From an uncultured Granulosicoccaceae bacterium (lineage in GTDB: Bacteria; Pseudomonadota; Gammaproteobacteria; Granulosicoccales; Granulosicoccaceae), in contig CALFCF010000009.1 of NCBI GenBank assembly GCA_937951345.1, positions 1 to 64,000 of the forward strand: 64,000 nucleotides of DNA, read 5' to 3'. Below, piece after piece: positions 9,281 to 19,951 of this stretch. The translations under genes were made by a program, and so were the position numbers. Position 1 is the stretch's first letter. Every line of letters begins with the position of its first letter. Under the pieces are notes generated by a model. That model ran no database searches. It was not told the origin of the DNA and saw only the letters and a list, made by a program, of their open reading frames with translations.

Positions 9281-10906
9281 ATGAACGAGCCTGCGCCAAA
9301 GTTGACAAGCCGACTGGATCTTTCCGTTTACGGCATAAACGATGTCACGGAAATTGTACACAACCCGTCGTTTGATCAACTGTTTAAAGAAGAAACTGCA
9401 GATGGGTTGCAAGGCTTCGAGCGGGGTGTATTGACAAACACAGGCGCAATTGCGGTAGACACAGGAAAATTTACTGGCCGTTCTCCTAAAGACAAGTACA
9501 TCGTTCGGGATGATGTGACGCGTGATACGTTGTGGTGGGCATCTGATACGGCTATCAACGACAACAAACCGATCGAGCAGGATGTATGGAACGACCTGCG
9601 CTCTACTGTCGCAGAACAATTGTCGGGCAAGCGATTATTTGTAGTGGATACCTTTTGTGGTGCCAACAAAGATACTCGTATCAGTGTGCGCTTTGTCATG
9701 GAAGTCGCCTGGCAGGCACACTTTGTCACTAATATGTTTATCCGCCCGTCCACAGAAGAGCTTGCCGAATACGAACCGGATTTTGTCGTATTAAATGGTG
9801 CAAAGACTGTCAATAAAAACTGGCAGAAGCACGGACTTAATTCTGAAAATTTCGTCGCTTTTAATCTGACCGAAAAAATGCAGTTGATCGGTGGAAGTTG
9901 GTATGGCGGTGAAATGAAAAAGGGTGTGTTCGGACTAATGAACTATCTATTGCCGCTGCGCGGAATTGCATCCATGCACTGCTCAGCCAACGTCGGTGAT
10001 AAGGATGATACCGCCGTTTTCTTTGGATTGTCAGGCACCGGTAAAACGACACTGTCTACTGATCCAAAGCGTCGTTTGATCGGCGACGATGAACATGGTT
10101 GGGATGACGAGGGCGTTTTCAATTTCGAAGGTGGTTGTTATGCAAAAACAATCAACCTGAGCGAAGAGGCTGAACCCGATATTTACGGTGCTATTCGTCG
10201 CGATGCATTGCTTGAAAATGTGGTCGTTAAGGATAACGGTGAAATTGATTTTTATGATGGCAGTAAGACTGAAAATGCAAGGGTCACGTATCCCATCTAC
10301 CATATTGAAAACAGTGTTCAGCCAGTATCCAAGGCGGGACCTGCAAAACGTGTGATTTTCCTGTCAGCCGATGCGTTTGGTGTATTGCCGCCAGTGTCGC
10401 GTCTGACGCCGGAACAAACCCAGTACCATTTTCTGAGCGGCTTTACGGCGAAACTGGCTGGCACTGAGCTCGGTGTTACTGAGCCGACGCCGACTTTTTC
10501 AGCTTGCTTCGGCAAGGCATTTTTGACGTTACATCCGACGAAATACGCAGAGATTTTAATCAAGCGTATGCAAGCGTCCGGTGCAAAGGCCTATCTGGTC
10601 AATACCGGTTGGAATGGTTCAGGAAAGCGGATCTCCATCAAGGAAACACGTGCAATTATTGATGCGATTGTTGATGGATCGATTGACTCGGCTGAAGGGA
10701 AAACTGTGCCGGTGTTTAACCTTGATGTGCCGACTGCTCTACCAGGTGTTGACAGCGCGATACTTGATCCGAGAGACACGTATGCCAGCGCGGACGAATG
10801 GGAATCCAAGGCGCGTGAACTTGCCGGACTATTTATCGACAATTTCAAAGAGTACACCGACAACCCCCAGGGTCAGTCACTGGTCTCTGCCGGGCCACAG
10901 CTATAG
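9281..10906 (+). CDS. pckA: Phosphoenolpyruvate carboxykinase (ATP)
   Basis: The 541-aa product is a typical length for the ATP-dependent enzyme. It catalyses oxaloacetate + ATP to PEP + CO2 + ADP, the entry step of gluconeogenesis, in the cytoplasm. Visible hallmarks are the kinase-1a P-loop GLSGTGKTT (249-257), the FTGRSPKDK substrate loop near 64-72, the [10 protein letters not shown] metal-binding segment just after the P-loop, MHCSANVG (232-239) and the [12 protein letters not shown] stretch near 365. It starts at ATG with GAGG 6 nt upstream. It stands alone and is flanked by long non-coding DNA, so it probably has its own promoter. A weak terminator-like hairpin with a T-run follows at 11113-11140. 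Confidence 0.97.
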   Translation: MNEPAPKLTSRLDLSVYGINDVTEIVHNPSFDQLFKEETADGLQGFERGVLTNTGAIAVDTGKFTGRSPKDKYIVRDDVTRDTLWWASDTAINDNKPIEQDVWNDLRSTVAEQLSGKRLFVVDTFCGANKDTRISVRFVMEVAWQAHFVTNMFIRPSTEELAEYEPDFVVLNGAKTVNKNWQKHGLNSENFVAFNLTEKMQLIGGSWYGGEMKKGVFGLMNYLLPLRGIASMHCSANVGDKDDTAVFFGLSGTGKTTLSTDPKRRLIGDDEHGWDDEGVFNFEGGCYAKTINLSEEAEPDIYGAIRRDALLENVVVKDNGEIDFYDGSKTENARVTYPIYHIENSVQPVSKAGPAKRVIFLSADAFGVLPPVSRLTPEQTQYHFLSGFTAKLAGTELGVTEPTPTFSACFGKAFLTLHPTKYAEILIKRMQASGAKAYLVNTGWNGSGKRISIKETRAIIDAIVDGSIDSAEGKTVPVFNLDVPTALPGVDSAILDPRDTYASADEWESKARELAGLFIDNFKEYTDNPQGQSLVSAGPQL

Positions 10907-11010
10907 AGCCCGGTTTGTTTGTTTATCAGGGGTATTCTTTCTTACAGTTTATTTCACGTAAAAACGTTCTGAGTGTACCCGCAGGATCAGGTCAGCAGAT
11001 AACAGATGCG

Positions 11011-11046
11011 TGATGTGGATCGCTGATGTGGATGCGCTGATGTGGA
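11011..11046. repeat. 13-14 bp tandem repeat, three copies
   Basis: TGATGTGGA recurs at 11011, 11024 and 11038 within a GCTGATGTGGATGC-like unit, between pckA and bepA. It looks like replication slippage in non-coding DNA. Confidence 0.75.
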
Positions 11047-11081
11047 CGTACAGGTGCTGTGCATCCAGTTGCCGTACTTAC

Positions 11082-11111
11082 TTCAGGAAAGTTAAGTTCA
11101 GGAAAATTAAG
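11082..11111. repeat. 15-bp tandem duplication
   Basis: TTCAGGAAAGTTAAG (11082-11096) is followed directly by TTCAGGAAAATTAAG (11097-11111), 14 of 15 identical. It is the second tandem duplication in the same intergenic space. Confidence 0.8.
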
Positions 11112-11112
11112 G

Positions 11113-11140
11113 AAAGCATATGTTGTAAGTGCTTTTTTTT
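11113..11140 (+). terminator. Weak intrinsic terminator candidate after pckA
   Basis: AAAGCA (11113-11118) pairs with TGCTTT (11130-11135), loop of 11 nt, running into eight Ts. The stem is short and AT-rich, so this is only a candidate. Orientation fits the end of the pckA transcript; bepA converges from the other side. Confidence 0.35.
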
Positions 11141-11151
11141 ACTTCGTTTTT

Positions 11152-12675
11152 TTAACGTTGTTGTAGTTCGTTATCAAGTTCGCGCAAGCGGGCGTTGAGA
11201 CGCAATTGATCGCTGGTACCGCTGTTGACGCTACGAAGTGCCAACACCAGTTGTGCCCGGGCTCTTCCGAGTTCGTTCAGATCGGTGAAATAACGGGCGA
11301 GCGCTTCATGGCTGGCGCTTTCGTTGCCCATCTGCTGCTCCACATTTGCGAGATCCCTGTAAGCGAAACTGTCGGGCTTGACCGATGTTTTAAGGTATTT
11401 GCGAAGAACATTTTGCGCCTGATCGGGTTTTTCCTGTTCAAGAAATTGCGTTACCTGCATATTGACTACCGAGTAATTCTGCGGAAAAACACTTGCCAGC
11501 AATGACAAGCGAGATTTGCTTTTATCTGTTTGTCCAGACGCGAACCAGGCTCTGCTAGCCAGCAGCTGTACATTGAGATTGTCAGGAAATTCTTCAAGCA
11601 ACGGTTCGATCCGCTCTACAGCGTTTTTATAGCGGCGTTTCTGTAAATCGAGCATCGTCAGTGCATAAGTCGCTTCGATTTGTCTGCCCTTGTCAGGTGA
11701 ATCCAACAAGGCCTTGTAGTTGCGTTCAAGCTGGCCGCTATCGCGGGTTGTCACTACCCGAATACGTGCTTTGAAAATCGCGAACGCGGCAATCGTATCT
11801 ACTGAGTTATTACTGCGCGGCAGCGACTCTGCGCGGTTACCTGCTTCTGCTATGCGGGTGTTGTCGAGTGGGTGCGTGCGCAGGTATTCAATCTGACTGA
11901 TGCCGCTTGCGTTCAGGTTGTTCTTACGACGGAGTATCTGAAAGGCCTCTGCCATAGCCGCGGGACGATAGTCTGCGTCCGCCAGAATCTCAATACCGAT
12001 ACGGTCAGCTTCGTACTCATTTGTGCGAGTGAAATTTATGATGGATTGTTGACTCGCAGCCAGCCCCGCAGCTAAAGCAGCCTGGCCAGCTTGAGGGTCC
12101 GACTGGCCGATGATGATTGCCGCCAGTACCGCAGCGACAGCAGTTAAACGATTGCGTTTGCTGCTGGCAACCGAGCGAGCGTGATGGCGTTGAGTGATGT
12201 GCGCGATTTCGTGTCCAACGACAGCCGCCAGTTGGTCTTCTACGTCCATGGCCTCTATAAGACCGGAGTTTATGCCTATGAAGCCTCCGGGAATTGCAAA
12301 AGCGTTTATTGCCGGATTTTGTATAACGAAAAAAGTGAACTGGTGGTTTTCCGGGTTATCGACATTGGTTGCCAGACGCGCGCCCAATGATTTCATGTAC
12401 TCATTAACCTGGATATCTCGCACCATGGGTACGCGTGCGCGGATTTGGCGCATAAAACTCTTACCGATCTCTCTCTCGAGAGCAGGAGAAAGTGCTGCGT
12501 CTGCAGGTTCGCCAATCTGCGGTAGGTTCTGCCGTGCCGCCAGGTTGCCGCTGGTCATCAATAGTGACAGTGCCATCGCACTGGCGCACGCAACCACAGC
12601 AATATTCAACGCGCGTGAGCTTGTTAGTGAGCGGCGAAAAGCCCACAGCAACGGCGATAACACAGACATACGCAT
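11152..12675 (-). CDS. bepA: BepA-like M48 metallopeptidase with C-terminal TPR region
   Basis: The 507-aa product has a signal sequence (hydrophobic about 22-41, cleavage near LAA). The M48 zinc peptidase domain contains HEIAH at 155-159 and the downstream third-ligand region NEYEADRIG. The C-terminal half (about 280-500) is helical repeats of TPR type. This is the BepA/YfgC architecture: a periplasmic protease and chaperone that handles misassembled outer-membrane proteins such as LptD and barrels stuck at the Bam complex. It fits a genome segment rich in outer-membrane proteins. It is convergent with pckA. A 172-codon open frame on the opposite strand (12194-12712) is a shadow of this gene. 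Confidence 0.9.
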   Translation of the reverse strand: MRMSVLSPLLWAFRRSLTSSRALNIAVVACASAMALSLLMTSGNLAARQNLPQIGEPADAALSPALEREIGKSFMRQIRARVPMVRDIQVNEYMKSLGARLATNVDNPENHQFTFFVIQNPAINAFAIPGGFIGINSGLIEAMDVEDQLAAVVGHEIAHITQRHHARSVASSKRNRLTAVAAVLAAIIIGQSDPQAGQAALAAGLAASQQSIINFTRTNEYEADRIGIEILADADYRPAAMAEAFQILRRKNNLNASGISQIEYLRTHPLDNTRIAEAGNRAESLPRSNNSVDTIAAFAIFKARIRVVTTRDSGQLERNYKALLDSPDKGRQIEATYALTMLDLQKRRYKNAVERIEPLLEEFPDNLNVQLLASRAWFASGQTDKSKSRLSLLASVFPQNYSVVNMQVTQFLEQEKPDQAQNVLRKYLKTSVKPDSFAYRDLANVEQQMGNESASHEALARYFTDLNELGRARAQLVLALRSVNSGTSDQLRLNARLRELDNELQQR

Positions 12676-14089
12676 CGGTCTGTGTTGTCGGTCGGTGTTG
12701 GCCTTAGGTTGAGTGATACGTGGATCTCCAGTGGTCGGAACAGTTGCTTTACTCTGTCACAATAGCGGTTCCGGATGTAAAAATCGAAGATATAGTGCAT
12801 ACAGCACATGCCGGCAGGGCCGTGTGCCGCAATATAGCTTCATTTCGTTACACGTAAGGTACTATCAGTTGCAGCGTCGGATTCTGACATTTCTGAAATT
12901 CTGTGCTGTCAGGTTGCTGACTATGCGTCCGGCGTGCCGCTCGGCTCCAATAAACCTTCGCATATACCCTCTATCACTTTTGGTTAATACCATTTTCACC
13001 TGTTCAGACACTTTATTGCCTGAGGGGTTTAATTTGTACCGCGGGCAAGGCTGTGATCTGTTCCGCAATGTTCTGAAATCGACTGTATTGCCGGTTGCCG
13101 CCATGGGTGCTTAATAAATCCGTCAAATTCTCGTACACATTGGATAACAAGCGGTTAGCTGGTTGTCGACCCTGAAAGGTTCGGATTTTAAGACATATCG
13201 GTGATACATATTGGTGTACTGACCCGGATGCGATCTGGATACCGCAACCGGTCGTTCAGACACTTTGGCCTGACCTCAGGGCGGCGGCAAAATGTCACTC
13301 AATGCCATTAGACAGTGATGTGCGTCCCATGTTTCGTATTCCTGTTGAAAACCTGTGCAAATCCCAATGCAGCGTTATACAATCGACTCGTTGCAACGCT
13401 CGGACACAATCCGGCTGGCAGCAAACTTATCACGTACTGTTCGATCAACGGGTGCGATGAATTGGGTACTACCTGAGTGACCCAAATAAACCCAGTGAAA
13501 ATGCGAGAAGTGCCAGAAAGGTCTGCATGTGTACGGTCTGTGCCACTTACCCAAGTGCGCGGGTTGTCTCAAGGTCTGATGACACCGCTGAAGCTCCAGT
13601 GAATGATCGAGCAGCCATTTCCGGCTCTCGTGGCCGCTGCAAGTTTTTCGGCCGCACCATTGCCATGAGTTTGTGAACACTTATGTGTCTCACATTCGCA
13701 TGTGATGTCGTAGCGGACGAAGCAGACAGGCCCTTGGCAGTTTGATAGCGCGTCCAGACACTTTCAGTTCGGCAGCCTGTGTGTCGAATTAGCGGGTTAG
13801 TGTGTTGTTTAACAGCATACGCTTGCCAATTCGAGTCCATGTGCTTGGCGAATTGCCTTTGTGTGTATTTGGCGGAAGCGTAGTCGCAGGTATAGCGGGC
13901 TACAGTCTTCACGTCATGCCTCGCAGTTTCTTCGTGGGTTCTTTTTGTAAGTTTTTTTGTGTGATGAGTGGCTGTGTCCGGAGCAAACTTTTATCCGTAC
14001 CCGCCACTGTCTGATCGAAGGTTGAATCCGGTTGCGACGGGCAGTCTTGAAAGATGCTGATTCGGCGAACTGTTTTGAGGGCGAAAGAA
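12676..14089. other. 1.4-kb gene-poor region between bepA and ilvI
   Basis: No supported gene on either strand. The open frames present (for example 12713-13114 plus, 13547-13912 minus, 13802-14014 plus) overlap antisense to one another and lack ribosome-binding sites and domain character. A 13-nt sequence GTTCAGACACTTT occurs at 13002-13014 and 13254-13266, and with one change at 13752-13764. No ilv leader peptide with a run of Leu/Val/Ile codons, nor an attenuator hairpin, was recognised before ilvI. The region may hold two divergent promoters and perhaps a decayed gene. Confidence 0.55.
13002..13764. repeat. Dispersed 13-nt direct repeat, three copies
   Basis: GTTCAGACACTTT is present at 13002-13014 and 13254-13266, each followed by a similar GCCTGA segment, and as GTCCAGACACTTT at 13752-13764. 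All three are on the plus strand in non-coding DNA. Confidence 0.65.
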
Positions 14090-15813
14090 GTGGAACTATC
14101 CGGCGGTGAGATTTTAATACAGGCTCTGAAAGAGGAGGAAGTTGAATTTATATTCGGCTACCCCGGTGGAGCCGTGCTGCATATATACGATGCCATTTAC
14201 CAGCAGAATTCGATCAAGCACATTCTGGTCAGACACGAACAGGGTGCAACGCATGCTGCTGACGGTTATGCCAGGGCAACAGGAAAACCCGGTGTTGTGT
14301 TGGTGACATCCGGTCCGGGTGCCACCAATGCCGTAACCGGTATAGCAACCGCGTTCATGGATTCGATTCCGATGGTCATTCTGACGGGACAGGTAACCAG
14401 CCGGTTTATCGGTAGCGATGCCTTTCAGGAAGTCGATTGTATTGGCATCACACGCCCCTGCGTTAAGCATAATTTTCTGGTTGAGTCACTGGAGAGCTTA
14501 TCCGACACGCTTAAGAAGGCCTTTCACGTGGCAACCACCGGAAGACCGGGGCCCGTCGTAGTGGATATCCCGAAAGACTTTACAGCACCCGGCGTCAAGA
14601 CTGAATTTGATTACTCTGTGCCTGTTGAGATGCGCTCTTACAGCCCGCCTACTACCGGTCATCCCGGGCAGATTCGTAAAGCGGTTGATCTGATCATGTC
14701 GGCCAAAAGGCCAATGATTTATTCTGGCGGTGGGGTTGTCTTGGGCGATGCTTCCGAATCTTTTCGCGAGTTTTGTCGGAAGTTGAGCTACCCGGTGACG
14801 AATACACTGATGGGCTTGGGTGCTTTTCCCGCAACAGACAAACAATTTGTCGGCATGCTGGGTATGCATGGCACTTATGAAGCTAACATGGCAATGCATG
14901 GATGCGATGTGCTAATTGCAGTCGGAGCACGCTTTGATGACCGTGTGACCGGTGAAGTCAAACGTTTCTGTCCTAACGCGCAGATTGTTCATATCGATGT
15001 GGATCCTGCATCGATATCCAAAACCGTAACAGTAGATATTCCAATTGTCGGTGATGTTGGGCAGGTACTTGAAGCGATGAACCGTCAGATTGAAGAAGCT
15101 GACCGTGAGATAGACCGTGCTGCGATTGACCTATGGTGGAGTGAAATCGAAAAATGGCGTGGTACAAATTGCCTCCAATATGATAAGAGCGATTCGGTTA
15201 TAAAGCCGCAATATGTAGTTGAGAAGCTGTATGAGGTAACCAAAGGGGATGCTTACCTGACTTCTGATGTTGGCCAACATCAAATGTGGGCTGCGCAGTT
15301 CTATCACTTCGATAAACCCAGGCGCTGGATAAATTCCGGTGGGCTCGGCACCATGGGTTTTGGTTTGCCGGCTGCTATCGGCGTTCAACTGGCGTTCCCG
15401 GACGAAATTGTTGCCTGCATCACAGGTGAAGCCAGCATACAGATGTGCATACAGGAGTTATCAACCTGCCTGCAATACGATCTCCCGATCAAGATTATAA
15501 ATCTTAATAATCGCTATATGGGTATGGTTCGGCAGTGGCAGGAATTCAGCTACGAAAAACGTTACTCGCACTCCTACATGGATGCGTTGCCAGACTTTGT
15601 CCGCCTGACAGAAAGTTACGGTCATGTCGGCATGTTGATCGATAAGCCGGGTGACGTTGAATCTGCGATGCAGGAAGCATTCGCCATGAAAGACAAGCTG
15701 GTGTTCCTGGATTTCATCACCGATCAGACTGAGAATGTCTACCCGATGATCGAAGCTGGCAAAGGACAGGACGAAATGCGGCTCCACCCGGCACAAAACA
15801 GGGAGTTGGCATA

Positions 15814-15814
<1 letters not shown>
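14090..15814 (+). CDS. ilvI: Acetolactate synthase large (catalytic) subunit
   Basis: This thiamine-diphosphate enzyme makes 2-acetolactate or 2-aceto-2-hydroxybutyrate, the first common step of Val/Leu/Ile synthesis. I chose the GTG at 14090 because GAGGG lies 7-8 nt upstream and the protein then begins VELSGGE, as in the family; an in-frame ATG at 14054 would add 12 residues. Visible features: GYPGGAVL, RHEQGATHAADGYAR (catalytic Glu), SGPGATN, the FAD/central domain, and the ThDP-binding segment GEASIQM with NLNN about 25 residues later. The metal-binding Asp of the usual GDG motif is Glu here (codon 15428-15430), a substitution I recall from some other gammaproteobacterial sequences. It is followed by ilvH with a one-base TAATG overlap. 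Confidence 0.95.
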
Positions 15815-17389
<1,575 letters not shown>

Positions 17390-17457
17390 TAAATCTTATC
17401 CTCTAACTGCTATATGCATCATCTGATTCATGTAGCGGTTCAGGATTAGTCCTCCCC

Positions 17458-18261
17458 GTGGCAGACGAAAACAGCAATACAGCAGATAAGTCCGGTAACG
17501 CAAACCAACTCGGACCGGAAGTTCGTGGCCGCGGCATTTATTTGTTACCCAACCTGTTTACAACAGCTGCATTGTTTGCGGGGTTCTATGCGATAGTCTC
17601 TGCATACAACGAAAACTATGCAGGTGCAGCGGTGGCGATACTTGTCGCTATGGTGCTGGATGGTTTTGATGGCAGAGTCGCGCGAATGACCAACACGACC
17701 AGTGCGTTCGGTGCGGAATATGACAGCATGTCAGACATGGTGTCGTTCGGGGTTGCACCTGCTTTCCTGATGTACGCGTGGTCACTTTCAACCATGCGAA
17801 TTACTGACTATGGCTACCTGGGATGGGTATGTGCTTTTTTCTATGTTGCTTGTTGTGGTTTGCGGCTGGCCCGGTTCAATGTACAAATAGGTAAAGCGGA
17901 CAAACGTTTTTTTCAGGGTTTGGCCTGTCCTTCGGCTGCTGCTCTGATAGCTTGTGTTGTATGGGTTATGGATGATCTGGGGGTGCCAGGGCGGGAGACC
18001 GAGTTTTTAAGCGTGTTTGTCACTCTGCTAACCGGGCTTTTAATGGTCAGCAACTTTGCGTACTACAGCTTCAAGGAATACCGTGCTTCTCATCGCGTAC
18101 CTTTTTTTGTGGCTATGGCCTTAGTGTTAGTGTTGGTGTTTGTATCCTTTGATCCTCCCAAAGTATTGCTTATCGGTTTTTTTCTGTATGCGCTGTCGGG
18201 TCCTATGCATGCTGCTTTTCGCTGGATAAGAAAGCGTAATCGTTCTCCGCTGGTCAAATAA
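17458..18261 (+). CDS. pssA: CDP-diacylglycerol-serine O-phosphatidyltransferase
   Basis: The 267-aa integral membrane enzyme makes phosphatidylserine, the precursor of phosphatidylethanolamine. The CDP-alcohol phosphatidyltransferase signature DGx2ARx8Gx3Dx3D is complete: DGRVAR, then G, then DSMSD (around residues 66-90). About six to eight hydrophobic segments follow. This is the PssA type of the CDP-alcohol family, not the phospholipase-D type of E. coli. It starts at GTG 17458 with a weak ribosome-binding site, 68 bp after ilvC; the ilvC-pssA neighbourhood is a known arrangement in other bacteria. Confidence 0.92.
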   Translation: MADENSNTADKSGNANQLGPEVRGRGIYLLPNLFTTAALFAGFYAIVSAYNENYAGAAVAILVAMVLDGFDGRVARMTNTTSAFGAEYDSMSDMVSFGVAPAFLMYAWSLSTMRITDYGYLGWVCAFFYVACCGLRLARFNVQIGKADKRFFQGLACPSAAALIACVVWVMDDLGVPGRETEFLSVFVTLLTGLLMVSNFAYYSFKEYRASHRVPFFVAMALVLVLVFVSFDPPKVLLIGFFLYALSGPMHAAFRWIRKRNRSPLVK

Positions 18262-18295
18262 ACCCTGACCGGGTATTCACACTCTGACTAATTTA

Positions 18296-19099
18296 TTGCT
18301 TAATCCTGTTGTGGAAACCATTGACGAACAACGGAAAGCGCAACGCCGGGTTCTTTATCTGATTGGCATTCCGTTGTGGCAACGGTTGCAAAGCAAGAGT
18401 ATCGAGAAACCAGTCAGCAACAGTTCTGAGCCTGTGGTCACATCTTCGGACGCAGTTGCAGAAATCGTTGCTAACTCTTCACCGAAAAACCAGGAAGAGC
18501 CTGTTGAGATAATTGTTGGTAAAAACAGTAGTGGAGAAAGTCTTGATGATCCACTTATCGAAACCTTTCCGACGACAATCAACGCGATTTATGACTTGCG
18601 AGTAGCCCCTGTTGCTACTAAGAACAGGGCAACATCCACATCGCCGATTCTGCTGATCAGGCTTTCTGATAAACCTTGTGAACCGGCAGCGCAACTTCTA
18701 CTGGAACGGATGATGAGCGCGATTGATCGAGTAGCGGAGGATTGGGAAATCCATGATCTGATCAAAACGGCTGGCGACAGTGATGCGCTTGGTGTGCCTG
18801 CCACTGATTTGAAAAGTTTGTGTGCTGAAAAAAAACCTTCAGCCATAGTGCTGCTTGTTCCCGAGGCACGCCTTCAGGCACTGTCAGATACATTGATCGG
18901 CTGCTGTGATCCTATACAGGCATCTGCAGATAACATCGGTCATGTCGGTCATTTGCCCGGCACACGCATATCCTTTTGTTGTCTGGCCGATCCTGACGAT
19001 TTGTTGGCTGATGGAACGCGCAAACGACAAGCTTGGAATACACTGCAGGGACTGCATCGGGCAACACTACTGCACAATGCATTAACAAGTGACCAATGA
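18296..19099 (+). CDS. Probable divergent DNA polymerase III psi subunit (HolD-like)
   Basis: The 267-aa soluble protein has no clear family signature. Two features suggest HolD. First, the N-terminus reads RRVLYLIGIPLWQR, like the short LGI-x-W motif with which psi contacts chi/tau. Second, the gene sits just before rimI and prfC, the order holD-rimI-prfC known from E. coli. The C-terminus (DPDDLLADGTRKRQAWNTL) resembles the end of the psi fold. Residues about 40-100 look like a Ser/Glu-rich linker, making it longer than E. coli HolD (137 aa). The start is TTG at 18296; GTG at 18311 (Val6) is an alternative. It overlaps rimI by 11 bp. The identity is inference. Confidence 0.5.
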   Translation: MLNPVVETIDEQRKAQRRVLYLIGIPLWQRLQSKSIEKPVSNSSEPVVTSSDAVAEIVANSSPKNQEEPVEIIVGKNSSGESLDDPLIETFPTTINAIYDLRVAPVATKNRATSTSPILLIRLSDKPCEPAAQLLLERMMSAIDRVAEDWEIHDLIKTAGDSDALGVPATDLKSLCAEKKPSAIVLLVPEARLQALSDTLIGCCDPIQASADNIGHVGHLPGTRISFCCLADPDDLLADGTRKRQAWNTLQGLHRATLLHNALTSDQ

Positions 19100-19673
19100 G
19101 CCGGTGAATCAACTACTGGTTAATCTTCCATATGGGGGATGTGAATTGTCTGAGGTATCTACCGCTAGAGGTAAACTGATTGATTCCGGGTTTCGGTTCA
19201 GAAACATGCGTGACGCAGATCTTGAGAGTGTTCTTGCTGTTGAGAAACGCTGCTATGAGTTTCCCTGGACCTGCCGCGTATTTCAGGATTGCCTAAAGGC
19301 TGGTTATATTTGCAGATTACTGGAACAGGAGCCTGACCAACAGCTTGTTCCGTCAGAAAGCAGCAAATTGCTGGGCCACGGTATCCTGATGCTGGGGCCG
19401 GGTGAGGCTCATATATTGAACTTATGTTTAGTCCCCGAGTGTCGTGGAACGGGTTTGTCGGTAAAACTCCTGCGTTCGCTAGTCGAAACTGCTAAATCCA
19501 ATCAAGCGAAAGAGGTTTTTCTCGAAGTGCGTGAAAGTAACGAGGCAGCACGTAAGCTGTACGAATCCAATGGATTCAATCAGATCGCCGTACGCAGAGA
19601 TTACTATGATGCCAGCGATGGCCGAGAAGACGCCTGGGTTTATGCATTAGCGCTGGGCGATCAGTATTGTTAG
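19089..19673 (+). CDS. rimI: Ribosomal protein S18-alanine N-acetyltransferase (GNAT family)
   Basis: The 194-aa frame carries a GNAT domain from about residue 37. It begins FRFRNMRDADLESVLAVEK and includes the acetyl-CoA loop VPECRGTGLSVKLL and the typical RimI end EVRESNEAARKLYESNGF and RRDYYD. RimI acetylates the N-terminal Ala of S18; related enzymes modify other N-termini. The GTG at 19089 gives about 20-35 extra N-terminal residues compared with typical RimI, so an internal start such as TTG 19146 is possible. The frame overlaps the upstream HolD-like gene. Confidence 0.85.
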   Translation: MTNEPVNQLLVNLPYGGCELSEVSTARGKLIDSGFRFRNMRDADLESVLAVEKRCYEFPWTCRVFQDCLKAGYICRLLEQEPDQQLVPSESSKLLGHGILMLGPGEAHILNLCLVPECRGTGLSVKLLRSLVETAKSNQAKEVFLEVRESNEAARKLYESNGFNQIAVRRDYYDASDGREDAWVYALALGDQYC

Positions 19674-19951
19674 AGATGCTGTGATTTATTACCGGGCATG
19701 CGATAACTGCGTTGAAATCCGGCTTAAATTGCTCATGTATTTGTATACACTTCGCTTGTTCACCGAATCTGCTCGTGGTCCGGCTGCTACGGTTGTTAAA
19801 TCAGAAGTTTCCTGGATTCTTTATGTCAGGTGTTGCGTTTAGCCGGTATGCCACTATTTCACCTGTAAATGACTGCATAGCATTGTAAAAGCTTCTAAGG
19901 TGCCAGAGTGTTTGAATCTGGCGAGCATCAAATTCCCACCTGTGGACCAAC

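Noticed and set aside
12194-12712. 172-codon open frame on the plus strand
   Set aside because: Antisense to the well-supported bepA gene, no ribosome-binding site or recognisable domain.
12713-13114. 133-codon plus-strand and 79-codon minus-strand frames overlapping one another
   Set aside because: Neither has family-like sequence, signal peptide, or ribosome-binding site; translation reads as random, rich in Cys/Arg/Ser.
13547-13912. 121-codon minus-strand frame before ilvI
   Set aside because: No domain, no start signal, overlaps other equally weak frames.
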